This document shows positions 8,298-17,393 of a stretch of DNA of 43,891 nucleotides, one piece after another. This DNA comes from Pyrodictiaceae archaeon. Its GTDB lineage: Archaea; Thermoproteota; Thermoprotei_A; Sulfolobales; WAQK01. The DNA lies in assembly GCA_015520265.1 (NCBI GenBank), contig WAQK01000079.1, positions 1-43,891 of the forward strand, given 5' to 3'. Each line of letters opens with the position of its first letter. The stretch's first letter is position 1. Position numbers and translations under genes: made by a program. Below the pieces are notes generated by a model. It did no database searches. It was not told the DNA's origin and was given only the letters and a program-made list of their open reading frames with translations.

Positions 8298-11141
8298 ATG
8301 GAGGCCGAGACCGTTAAGCTGCTGCACCCGGTGGTGCGGATACTGGTGGCCGAGAGAGGATGGAAGGACCTAACCAATGCACAGAGGCAGGCCATACCCT
8401 ACATCGCCAGCGGCTACAACGTGCTCCTCATAGCACCCACCGGTTACGGCAAGACTGAAGCAGCCCTTCTCCCCATTCTCAGTAAAATGGTGGAAGAAAA
8501 GCCCGAACCTGTGGCCCTAATATACATAACACCCCTCAGGGCGCTCATCAACAACCTAACTGAGAGGATAAACTGGTGGGCATCGAGGCTGGGTATCAGG
8601 ACGGCAAGGAAGCATGGCGACGTCCCGCAGTCGGAGAAGGCTAAAAGACTTAGAAACGCGCCCCACATAATAATACTGACCCCTGAAAGCCTGGAAATAG
8701 ACCTCGATTGGGCCACGAGGTTCAGGGAGAAGTACAGGAACGTGAGATGGGTGATAGTGGATGAGGTCCACGAGCTGGCTTCCTCTAAGAGAGGAGTTCA
8801 GCTCTCACTGCTCCTAGAGAGGCTCCGCAGGCTTGCGTCCCACGACTTTCAGGTCATAGGGCTGTCGGCCACTGTTGAGGAGCCCCAGACCATCGCCCGC
8901 ATGCTTTTCGGCTCGTCGAGGAGGAAGTGGAAGATCATCGAAACCGACGTGGCTAAAGATCTGGAGCTCAGGGTTGAATACATAGAGGAGGATGGCCAGG
9001 ACTCCTGGAACACAGCCGCGAGGCGCGTCGTGGAGACGCTTAATCCCCCCAGCCTCATATTCGTTAACTCCAGGTTTACAGCGGAGAGGCTTCACGAGTC
9101 ACTTGAGCGGATCGGGGTATCAGACATATTTGTACACCATTCCTCCGTGTCGAGGCAGATGAGGGAGAAGGCGGAGGAGAGGCTGAAGAGGGGCGAACTG
9201 AAGGCCATAGTATGCACCAAGACGTTGGAGCTAGGCATAGACGTCGGCGAGATCAGAAGCGTCGTTCTCTTCAGGCCTCCTGGAACTGTGGCCTCCCTCC
9301 TCCAGAGGGTCGGGAGAAGCGGGCACACCGTGGACGGCAAGTCTTCGGGCGTTCTAATAAACATAGGGGTAATGGATCTCCTGGAGTCTGTGGCCCTCTC
9401 CCGCTTAGCTGCGAGGAAAAAACTAGAACCACCTCCAAGGCTCGAGAAACCCCTCGATGTCCTGGCCCGTACAATTCTGGGCATATGTCTCCAGAAGAAG
9501 GAGGCGAGCGTAGAGGAGATCTACGAGATAGCCAGATCCACGTATCATTACCGCGACCTGAAGCCCTGGGAACTCGAGAGCCTCATAGACTACCTAGCTC
9601 TTAACGAGATGATTGTAGAGTTGCCGGAGGGAAGGATAAGGCTGGGAAGGGGCTTCTACAAGATATGGAGGTTTGACAACTCGGATATGCGTTGGATGGC
9701 CCGCAGTTTCACCGAGTTCTTCTCTCTGATAAGTGAGAGGGATAGCTTCACGGTGAAGCACGGCGACAGGGTCGTGGGGGATCTCGACGTCTACTATGTT
9801 TACAGGCATCTGCGCGTGGGGGACGTTATCAGGCTTTCAGGCAGGTCGTGGAGGATAGTTGACATCGACGAAGTGTCCATGAAGGTTGAGGTGGTTCCGG
9901 CAGAAGCGGGTTCAAGCGAGGTCCCCCTATGGCGCGGCGAGGGCGTGAGGCGGAGCAGAATACTTGCAAGCGAGGTATCGTCGCTCCTCGAGGAGCTCTG
10001 GGAGGGCCGCGAAGCCTGGGTTCCCGAAAACGTCCACGTCTCGCCAAGTGCTGCCAAGAAGCTTTACGAGCTAGTGGAGTACCACAAAAGGAAAGGGATC
10101 CCATTACCGTCTACCAAGCGGCTGATAGTAGAGAGGATAGGCGATGAGGTGTTCTTCATATCTATGATGGGGCAGAATGTAGCCGAGACGCTTGCCCATA
10201 TCCTCATGCACATGATTTCGGCAAAGGACACGACGGACGTCGCTATCAGGGCCTCCTACTATGGCTTCTCGGTCAGGACGCGCAGCTCTGACCCGGTAAG
10301 GTTGCTGCTCAGCCTCGAGCCGGAGAAGGTGCCGGAACTGGCGGCTAGTGCTGCCAAGAGGTCGCCTCTGCTCTATGTGTTGGTAAAGGAACTCCAGTAC
10401 AGCTTCGGTAAGATAGGTAAGCCTGACGTGGAGAAGGACAAGTTGCTCCTGGAGGAGGCGGTTAGGCAGACTATAGCCAGTTACTTCGACATAGAGGGTG
10501 CAAAGGAGTTTGTTGAGAAGTTGAGAAGAGGGGAGATAGAAGTAGTCGAGAGGCTGGCGGGCCCACCATCACCGTTCTCGCTGGCTCTGAGAAGGATGCC
10601 CACTATACGGCCCTGGTTCAGGGACGCCACTCTGCTCATAGTGAAGAACCTGGAGGGCATGGCATATACTGTGGACGAGCTGGCCGAGATAGTGGAGCTA
10701 CCGCCGAGAACCGTTGAGAGCAAGCTGAAGGAGCTTCGAAAACCCGGCTCGCCCGCCAGGGTCTTCCAGTTCATAGACGTGTCCTTTAACGAGTGGAGGT
10801 GGGCGCTGGTAAAGGACGTGGAGACTATTGCAGGCTACGAGGAGTTCGTAGAGTCGTTTAGCCCCGAGGACGTAAATGAGGCCTTCGTCCTGATGCTGAA
10901 GCCCCTGAGCGGAGAGTCATACTACACCATACTCTTTACGCCGAAGGACATTATGAGTGACATGGAAAGGTTCGCCAGAAAGGTGCCCTACGACGAGACG
11001 TACGAGGTCAAGGTAATGCCGCTTGCCGACAACCTGTTGAAGAGCTTGGCGCCCAAGTACTACCATGTGCCGAGAAAGGTGTTGCCCTACATAGCGCTCA
11101 ACGGTGTAGCCTATATTCAGAGACTAAAGGGATACGGTTAG
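8298..11141 (+). CDS. Lhr-like ATP-dependent helicase (paralog 1)
   Basis: APTGYGKTEAALLP Walker A, VDEVHEL DEVH box, LLQRVGRSGH motif VI, Lhr-type C-terminal extension; likely ATG 8298. Confidence 0.9.
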   Translation: MEAETVKLLHPVVRILVAERGWKDLTNAQRQAIPYIASGYNVLLIAPTGYGKTEAALLPILSKMVEEKPEPVALIYITPLRALINNLTERINWWASRLGIRTARKHGDVPQSEKAKRLRNAPHIIILTPESLEIDLDWATRFREKYRNVRWVIVDEVHELASSKRGVQLSLLLERLRRLASHDFQVIGLSATVEEPQTIARMLFGSSRRKWKIIETDVAKDLELRVEYIEEDGQDSWNTAARRVVETLNPPSLIFVNSRFTAERLHESLERIGVSDIFVHHSSVSRQMREKAEERLKRGELKAIVCTKTLELGIDVGEIRSVVLFRPPGTVASLLQRVGRSGHTVDGKSSGVLINIGVMDLLESVALSRLAARKKLEPPPRLEKPLDVLARTILGICLQKKEASVEEIYEIARSTYHYRDLKPWELESLIDYLALNEMIVELPEGRIRLGRGFYKIWRFDNSDMRWMARSFTEFFSLISERDSFTVKHGDRVVGDLDVYYVYRHLRVGDVIRLSGRSWRIVDIDEVSMKVEVVPAEAGSSEVPLWRGEGVRRSRILASEVSSLLEELWEGREAWVPENVHVSPSAAKKLYELVEYHKRKGIPLPSTKRLIVERIGDEVFFISMMGQNVAETLAHILMHMISAKDTTDVAIRASYYGFSVRTRSSDPVRLLLSLEPEKVPELAASAAKRSPLLYVLVKELQYSFGKIGKPDVEKDKLLLEEAVRQTIASYFDIEGAKEFVEKLRRGEIEVVERLAGPPSPFSLALRRMPTIRPWFRDATLLIVKNLEGMAYTVDELAEIVELPPRTVESKLKELRKPGSPARVFQFIDVSFNEWRWALVKDVETIAGYEEFVESFSPEDVNEAFVLMLKPLSGESYYTILFTPKDIMSDMERFARKVPYDETYEVKVMPLADNLLKSLAPKYYHVPRKVLPYIALNGVAYIQRLKGYG

Positions 11142-11191
11142 GATAACGTAATTAGAGTTGGACCCGCCATTTTATCTGAAAACCCTCCAAA

Positions 11192-11248
11192 GTCGATGAG
11201 GAGAAGCCACGGACCGAGGGGTGAGGAGGGTCCGTGTTGCCGAGACAC
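11192..11248 (+). ncRNA. Candidate dual-guide C/D-box sRNA
   Basis: C ATGAGGA 11196-11202; guide GAAGCCACGGA; D' CCGA 11214-11217; 3-nt spacer; C' GTGAGGA 11221-11227; guide GGGTCCGTGTTG; D CCGA 11240-11243; TATA-like CATTTTATC about 25 nt upstream. Confidence 0.55.
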
Positions 11249-11251
11249 ACG

Positions 11252-11335
11252 CTCCGGGATGATGTGATCGAGGTAAATCGAAGACAGGGGTGAATGTGAG
11301 AGTTATCCCCGACTGACCGTGGAGGTGTGGAGACG
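11252..11335 (+). ncRNA. Weak candidate C/D-box sRNA adjacent to the preceding one
   Basis: C-like ATGATGT 11259-11265, D CTGA 11313-11316, CTCC...GGAG terminal pairing; C'/D' poorly matched. Confidence 0.22.
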
Positions 11336-11887
11336 TTGCCAGAAACGCGCTGGGAGACCTACGTGGAAATCGTGGCCACGGTGTCTCCCGACAAGCTCCT
11401 GGTAAGGCTCATAAGGATCCTAGGCGAGGCTGGCTACAAGCTCGTGGATGTAGATGAGGAGACCAGGAGGGTAGTGTTCAAGGCTCCTCTAAACCGCGCC
11501 GAGGAGCTGGCAGATCTGCTGGGGTGGTTCTCCTCCGGGAGCCTCGAAGTCAAGCTTGGGAGACGCATAAAAAGAGTCGATCTTAAACGTGCAGCTAGGA
11601 CACTGCGATCCAAAGGCTTCTTGGTCGAGACTTATAGAAACAGGATCCTCCTCTTCAAGGCAGGCCAGGGCTTCTCCTTCCTGGGAGAGCTTAAGCCGGG
11701 CAAGCTCCTAGGTAAATATTGTAAGGAAACGGTCTCCGCTCTCATTTCGCCCTTCGAAGTCCCACCCTCTCTATGCAGCTACAGTTTGGATGTCCTCCGA
11801 AACCCGGAGTTCCTCGAGCAGGCAGGGCTAAGATTAATGAGCCTGTATAGTGACATAGTCGAGATACTGGAAGGACTGGACACGTGA
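11327..11887 (+). CDS. Hypothetical protein (186 aa)
   Basis: Intact ORF with GTG start and GGAGGTG upstream; no family recognised. Confidence 0.65.
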   Translation: METLPETRWETYVEIVATVSPDKLLVRLIRILGEAGYKLVDVDEETRRVVFKAPLNRAEELADLLGWFSSGSLEVKLGRRIKRVDLKRAARTLRSKGFLVETYRNRILLFKAGQGFSFLGELKPGKLLGKYCKETVSALISPFEVPPSLCSYSLDVLRNPEFLEQAGLRLMSLYSDIVEILEGLDT

Positions 11888-11940
11888 TGCAACCCTATCC
11901 TCTGACCCACCGGGGGATGACGAGTAGGAATCCCGGCTGA
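11884..11940 (+). ncRNA. Candidate C/D-box sRNA overlapping the stop codon of the upstream ORF
   Basis: C GTGATGC 11884-11890; 11-nt guide AACCCTATCCT; D' CTGA 11902-11905; C' ATGACGA 11917-11923; 13-nt guide GTAGGAATCCCGG; D CTGA 11937-11940. Confidence 0.45.
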
Positions 11941-11961
11941 TCTGCGTGGAGGTGGGAGTAG

Positions 11962-13287
11962 ATGAACGGGACAGGAGCGGCATTCGAGTACGCCGAGGCG
12001 GCCGACTTCGTTCTACGCATACTTATAGGGATGGTGGCTGGCGCCCTCATAGGCATTGAGAGGGAAAGGGCAAAGGTCAGCGAGGCCGGTGCTAAAGAGT
12101 TGCCCGGCATCAGGAGCTTCAGTCTTCTCGGCCTCTTCGGAAGCCTATCCGCGTATCTCAGCGTGGTCGAGGGCGTCTCACCTCTGCTCTCAGCCGTCTT
12201 CATAGTCGTTTTCATGGCGCTCCTAGTCTCCTACATCATCTATAGGACCATGATCCTCAAGGTCGGAGGCATAACCACCTATATTGTCATGACCATAAGT
12301 TTCATACTTGGCTACGTCGCGGGTCTTGGGAAGCTTCTCGAAGCGGTTGCAGTCTCGATACTGACAGCCCTACTGCTGGCTGCTAAGTTTCCGCTGGAGC
12401 ACCTCATAGGGGGGATATCGTATAACGAGCTGCTCTCAGCACTGGAGCTGGGTCTGATATTTTTCATTCTTGGTCCCTTGGTCTATGCCAGCAACGTAAG
12501 CGTGGCCGGAGTAAGCCTGTGGGGCCTCTACGTGTTCTTCACCATAGTTCTAACAATATCTTTTGGTAGCTACATAGCTGTTAAGATGAAGGGCGCTGAG
12601 GGTCTTCGTTATGTGGCTCTGCTGGGCGGCCTGGTCAACAGCGAGGCAACTCTGATCAACCTTGCGGAGATATATTCCTCGAAGGACAGAGTGGAGGAGA
12701 GCAGAAGGAACATAACGGTGGCCACCATCCTTGTGAACACTGCTATGGTTCTAAGAAACCTAGTGCTAGCGACTGTTGCAGCCTACGTCTTCCTGGGCGA
12801 GGAAACAGTGTCCAGGGTGCTGGTCTACGTGGCGCCTGGCCTCATCATCCCAGGCCTTGCCGGTTTCCTGCTGTTCACCGTGTACAGGGAGACGGAGCCT
12901 GCTAAAACCGAGGCAAGCATAACGAGTCCTTTGAACTTCGACGCTGCGCTCAGGGCTGTTCTGGCATATCTTTCACTTATACTGCTGGCATGGGCCCTAG
13001 AAGTAGTCATGGGTTCCACTAGTATAATACCTGTAAGCCTGATAGGAGGCTTCGTCAACGCTGGCGCCACTATACTCTCCCTCTTCACCGTCGCGTCGAG
13101 TTCCGACCTCCACACGCTTAGCGCTGGTGTACTGATAGCCACAATGGCGGCTGTACTTAACAAGCCCCTCTACCTTAAGTCCGTGGGGATAGAGCAGCGG
13201 ATGGTGGTTGAGGTCTCCAAGTGGTGCATATACGTGGCAATCCCGCCTTTGGTGGTCGCGGTGCTTTTAGTCACGGGATTCGCCTGA
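11962..13287 (+). CDS. MgtC/SapB + DUF4010-type integral membrane protein
   Basis: LRILIGMVAGALIGIERERAK MgtC N-terminal motif; multiple hydrophobic helices; C-terminal DUF4010-like repeat. Confidence 0.82.
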   Translation: MNGTGAAFEYAEAADFVLRILIGMVAGALIGIERERAKVSEAGAKELPGIRSFSLLGLFGSLSAYLSVVEGVSPLLSAVFIVVFMALLVSYIIYRTMILKVGGITTYIVMTISFILGYVAGLGKLLEAVAVSILTALLLAAKFPLEHLIGGISYNELLSALELGLIFFILGPLVYASNVSVAGVSLWGLYVFFTIVLTISFGSYIAVKMKGAEGLRYVALLGGLVNSEATLINLAEIYSSKDRVEESRRNITVATILVNTAMVLRNLVLATVAAYVFLGEETVSRVLVYVAPGLIIPGLAGFLLFTVYRETEPAKTEASITSPLNFDAALRAVLAYLSLILLAWALEVVMGSTSIIPVSLIGGFVNAGATILSLFTVASSSDLHTLSAGVLIATMAAVLNKPLYLKSVGIEQRMVVEVSKWCIYVAIPPLVVAVLLVTGFA

Positions 13288-13339
13288 GCCTGGGCACTAC
13301 TTATATACTAGGAGTAAGGCTAGACTCCCTGGGAGGAGG

Positions 13340-13612
13340 ATGCCTGTGGCCGAGCAGCTGAACACCGTGATAGTAGGGTCTAAGCCGATCGATAACTATG
13401 TGTTAGCTGCCATCGTATTGTTCAACCAGGGGGCCGAGTATATAATTCTGAAGGGAAGAGGCCCCAATATAAGCCGAGCGGTGGACGTCTATAACGCCCT
13501 TAAGAGGAGGTTGGGCGACGCTATAGAACTCAGCAATATTGAGATAGGGAGCGAACAGGGCAGTGGGGGAAGGACCTCCTTCATAAAAATAACACTTAAG
13601 CGCTTAATCTGA
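13340..13612 (+). CDS. alba2: Alba-family chromatin protein (paralog 2)
   Basis: NTVIVGSKPIDNYVLAAIVLFNQGAEYIILKGRGPNISRAVDV, Alba fold signature; TATA CTTATATACT upstream. Confidence 0.9.
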   Translation: MPVAEQLNTVIVGSKPIDNYVLAAIVLFNQGAEYIILKGRGPNISRAVDVYNALKRRLGDAIELSNIEIGSEQGSGGRTSFIKITLKRLI

Positions 13613-16600
13613 CCGCTGCTCCGCGTCTTCCTCTCCGGCATCAGCCTCTGGAACCGCGATCTTCTCGGTTATAGGTGCTAGCAGACCCTCTATAGTGTTC
13701 ATCAGCTCCCTTAGGAGTTCCTGGTAGTCCGCGTTCCCGCTGCTGACCATGTCCATCTGCTCCTCTAGCCTCCTTGTGGTCTCCTCTGAGACCAGCTCCG
13801 GTGTGCTGGTTGAGAGGAACGAGTAGACCTCTATTCCGAGGCTCGTGGGGACCAGATATTTCCTCTTCTTAGACTCTATAATATAGCCGTGCTTCCTTAT
13901 TGACGACAGGATCTTAGCGTAGGTGCTTGGCCTTCCAAGTTTCCTCTCCTTCATAAGCCTCACTATGTCTCCATGCATGTAGAGCCTTATTTGGGAGCCT
14001 CTTGCCAGGTTGTGCTCTACTACGACTAGCTTGTCACCGACGCTTTTCTCCAGCACCCATGGCTGGAGTTGCGGCGGCATAACCACAGTGTACCCGTGCT
14101 TCACGACCTCTACGGGCACCTCCACCTCCACCGTGGAGCTGCCTGCCCCTAGCTCGAGCTTGGCATACTTTATGGTGGCCTCGGCCATCTGGCTGGCTAT
14201 GAAGCGCCTGAAGATCAGGTCGTAGATCCTGTAGTGGGCGTTGGTCAGCTTTATCGGAACCCTAAGGGACCCCTCCAGTACCAGCCTCTTAACATTCTCT
14301 GCGTCCAGTGGCCTTGTGGGTCTTATGGCCTCATGCGTCCCCTGTGTGCCCCAGGACCTAGCCATGTGGAGTTCCGGTTTGCCGAGGACCTCGTGTATGT
14401 ATCTCTTTGCTATCTCTCTGCCGGTGGGCGAAATGTAGGTGGAGTCGGTCCTATGGTAGGTTATTAGGCCACTTTCGAATAGGTCCTGGGCTATCCTCAT
14501 TGTCTTGACAGCCGAATATCCGTATCTGGCCGAGGCCTCGTAGAGTAGCGCGTCGGTAGTGAAGGGGGGTAGTGGTGGAGTTCTCCTGGCTTCGATCTCC
14601 ACGCTCCGGATCTCCACGCCTCTCTCCAGGACGGCGTTCAGGGTTTCCTCGGCCTCTAAGCGGTCCCTGTAGAATAACCTTAGCCTGTAACCGGTGTCTA
14701 GCTTGAGCCTAACTATGTATCCCTTCTTCTCCTTCCACTCTTTGTATCTCTCAATGATCCAGCCCAGTACGGGTGTCTGGACTCTGCCTGCACCAAGCCA
14801 GTGCTTGTTGTAAGTTCTCCAGAGGAGGCGGCTCAGCTCGAACCCGATCCATCTGTCGGTTATTCTCCTCACGATCTGTGCTTCCACCAGCTTCTCGTCG
14901 AACCCTCTGGGACTATAGATAGCCTCTGTAACTGCCCTCCTGGTGACCTCGTGGAACTCCACCCGGCCTATTCTGGGGTTGTAGGGTTTCAGTGCTAGAT
15001 ATATGTCCCAGGCTATCTTCTCGCCCTCCGTGTCGGGGTCCGTGCCTATGAGGACCTCATCAACCTCCATTGCTAGACGTCTAAGCGCGTTTATGGTGGC
15101 GTTCTGGTCCTTGATCAGCGGGCTGCCGCACCTGGGGCACAGGGTTTCAGCCTCGGTGAACTGGTGCCCGCACTTCATGCATCTCTTAATGGCTGCATAG
15201 ACGGGGACGTAGGCGCCCTCCTCGAGGAGGACCCCATGGATCCCCTCGGTGGAGACCAGGTCGAACACGTGGCCACGCGAAGCCACTATGGATAATAGTA
15301 TGGTTTCCCCTGTCTCCGGGTTGGTGAATGGTACCTCGTAGACCGTTATCTGGCCCATCCTTCTGCGTGAGGGTCTGCCGAAGAAGCCTGCTATGGTTCT
15401 GGCCTTCGTAGGGGACTCCACTACGAGGAGGGCGCTCCTAACTTTTACCTGCTCCTCCTCGTCTCCGCTCCTAGACTCCTCTATACGCTTCTTGACCTCG
15501 AAGAGGTCAAGATCTTCATAACCCTCTACTTTGAAGCCATCTATGTAAAAGGACAGCTTCTTGGCGAGCAGGTCGAGCAGCACCTTGTTCTCGTACAGTA
15601 TGACGGCGAGCCCATAGGTCATCTTTCCCTTATAGAGCCTGCTAGCCCTGCCGCTGGCCTGTATGAACGTGAAGGCGTCGGGTATCTCTAGTACCGGTTT
15701 TCCGCCCTTCATCCTGAGGATGGCGCTGCCCAGGTCGACCTCATCCTCCCCCTCCAGTATGTCGACCATCCTACCGTAAGCATATTTCCCAGCCTCCTTG
15801 ACCAGTTTGGCCACGTCGCCGAGGAAGCCCTCCAGCTCCTCGCCGCTGTTCAGGGCTATTCTGAGAACCATGAGTTCGCCGTAGCTCAGCCTCTCCACGA
15901 TCTTGGCGAGTCTGGCAAAGTACTTGGACGCCTCCTCGTCCCCTCTGCTGCTTAGGTAGAACAGTATCTGGAGCAGCCTGAGGGGGCTAGAAACTGCTGT
16001 CTCCAAATTTATGGTGAACTTCGGCACACCTAGGAAGACCGTATATCTCACCCTGTCAGGCATATCTATGCCTCTCACTATGACGCCGTAATAGGTGGCT
16101 ATACCCACCAGGACGTCGAGATCGCCTCTCGCGAACTTTTCGAGGAACTTCCTCCCGGAAAGAGCTAGCTGGGCCCTTACGCCGCTGCCCTTGAGAAGCT
16201 CTACCACCTTCTTGGCCATGTCTTTGCCCAGGTCCCTCGCCACGAACACCAGTCCGCCGGGTCCCATGTCTCTCACTATCCTGACAACATCTTCGGGCCC
16301 CTTCAGCTCGGCCGCCGCTACGTCCACTTTCCTCATGTACTCATGGATGCCGCCAGCCTCGAAGCCGAGCAGCTCTCTGAAGATCTTGGCCTTAAGCCCG
16401 CCAGCCCTGCCCGTGGCGCTGGCCACCACGAGCTGCCCTACCTCTGTGGTGTTCAGGAAGCCCTGTATCTCGGCTGAGAGGCTCCTCATGTCTTCTAGGA
16501 GCTTGGATGCCCTCTCCTCGTCACCGGCCAAGCGGCTTTTCATGTAGTTTATCTTGGTTATCACTAGTTTCTGGGCCTTGTCTATGATCTCCTCGCTGAA

Positions 16601-17308
16601 GCCTAGGAGCTGGAGCACCCTCTCGATGTTCTTGGAACTCTTGAGCAGAGAGTCGACATCGTCGACCTCGACAAGGTCGAACCTGAAGCTCTCGACCAGC
16701 CTGAACCTCCTGGAGAGGAACGAAGAGGTTGTAACCAGTACATCGAAGTCCCCTGACTCTATTGAGGCGAGCTGGGAGGCCTTCTCGACGGGCTTCAGGG
16801 ATGAGTAGAAGCAGGCGAGTTTCAGCTCTAGGCCCAGCTTCTCGACGAGTTCCCGGATCCTGGCGACGGTTTGCTTGGCCAGGCTCTCGGTGGGCGTAAG
16901 GAAGTATACCCTACTACCCCTGCTGGCCTTGTAGAGGGCATACACGGTTAGGAGAGTGGATTTTCCCACCCCGGTGGGGGCTATGATGGCGAAGCTCTCG
17001 CCTAGGAGAAGGCGTCTGGCCCAGGTCCTCTGCGCGCTCCAGAGCCTGAAGCCCGTGGCCTTCTCGAAGAAGGATTCGAAATCAGCCAGTCCCTCCTCCA
17101 TGTCGAGGAGGCGCCAATACGCCTTGAGGTTGCCTGTCTCGGCCAGCCTTCCCCCCACCTCTTTAACGAGGAGGCTACGGGGCAGATTGGAGGGAAGCCT
17201 GGGTGTCTGGGGTAAGCATGAGGAGCAGGGAAGTCCGAGGGCAAGGCGCTCAGAGGATATAGGTCCCCCGCAGTTGGGGCAGAGGCCCCTGAAAACAGCT
17301 CTAGCCAC
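13604..17308 (-). CDS. rgy: Reverse gyrase
   Basis: N-terminal Zn finger CPNCGG, helicase Walker A APTGVGKST, TOPRIM region VVESPTKARTIAGFFG, second Zn finger CMKCGHQF...CPRCGS, topo IA active site GLITYHRTDSTYISP; no intein seen. Confidence 0.97.
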   Translation of the reverse strand: MARAVFRGLCPNCGGPISSERLALGLPCSSCLPQTPRLPSNLPRSLLVKEVGGRLAETGNLKAYWRLLDMEEGLADFESFFEKATGFRLWSAQRTWARRLLLGESFAIIAPTGVGKSTLLTVYALYKASRGSRVYFLTPTESLAKQTVARIRELVEKLGLELKLACFYSSLKPVEKASQLASIESGDFDVLVTTSSFLSRRFRLVESFRFDLVEVDDVDSLLKSSKNIERVLQLLGFSEEIIDKAQKLVITKINYMKSRLAGDEERASKLLEDMRSLSAEIQGFLNTTEVGQLVVASATGRAGGLKAKIFRELLGFEAGGIHEYMRKVDVAAAELKGPEDVVRIVRDMGPGGLVFVARDLGKDMAKKVVELLKGSGVRAQLALSGRKFLEKFARGDLDVLVGIATYYGVIVRGIDMPDRVRYTVFLGVPKFTINLETAVSSPLRLLQILFYLSSRGDEEASKYFARLAKIVERLSYGELMVLRIALNSGEELEGFLGDVAKLVKEAGKYAYGRMVDILEGEDEVDLGSAILRMKGGKPVLEIPDAFTFIQASGRASRLYKGKMTYGLAVILYENKVLLDLLAKKLSFYIDGFKVEGYEDLDLFEVKKRIEESRSGDEEEQVKVRSALLVVESPTKARTIAGFFGRPSRRRMGQITVYEVPFTNPETGETILLSIVASRGHVFDLVSTEGIHGVLLEEGAYVPVYAAIKRCMKCGHQFTEAETLCPRCGSPLIKDQNATINALRRLAMEVDEVLIGTDPDTEGEKIAWDIYLALKPYNPRIGRVEFHEVTRRAVTEAIYSPRGFDEKLVEAQIVRRITDRWIGFELSRLLWRTYNKHWLGAGRVQTPVLGWIIERYKEWKEKKGYIVRLKLDTGYRLRLFYRDRLEAEETLNAVLERGVEIRSVEIEARRTPPLPPFTTDALLYEASARYGYSAVKTMRIAQDLFESGLITYHRTDSTYISPTGREIAKRYIHEVLGKPELHMARSWGTQGTHEAIRPTRPLDAENVKRLVLEGSLRVPIKLTNAHYRIYDLIFRRFIASQMAEATIKYAKLELGAGSSTVEVEVPVEVVKHGYTVVMPPQLQPWVLEKSVGDKLVVVEHNLARGSQIRLYMHGDIVRLMKERKLGRPSTYAKILSSIRKHGYIIESKKRKYLVPTSLGIEVYSFLSTSTPELVSEETTRRLEEQMDMVSSGNADYQELLRELMNTIEGLLAPITEKIAVPEADAGEEDAEQRSD

Positions 17309-17393
17309 AACTATCCCCTAGGCATATAGCTTGTTGTCGGCCTAGGATTGTACTTAAAGGCTTGCCCCCATTAGTATAGACTGGTCGTAAAAG

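Noticed and set aside
13604-17308. Intein or insertion in reverse gyrase
   Set aside because: Length (1234 aa) and motif order are those of an uninterrupted reverse gyrase.
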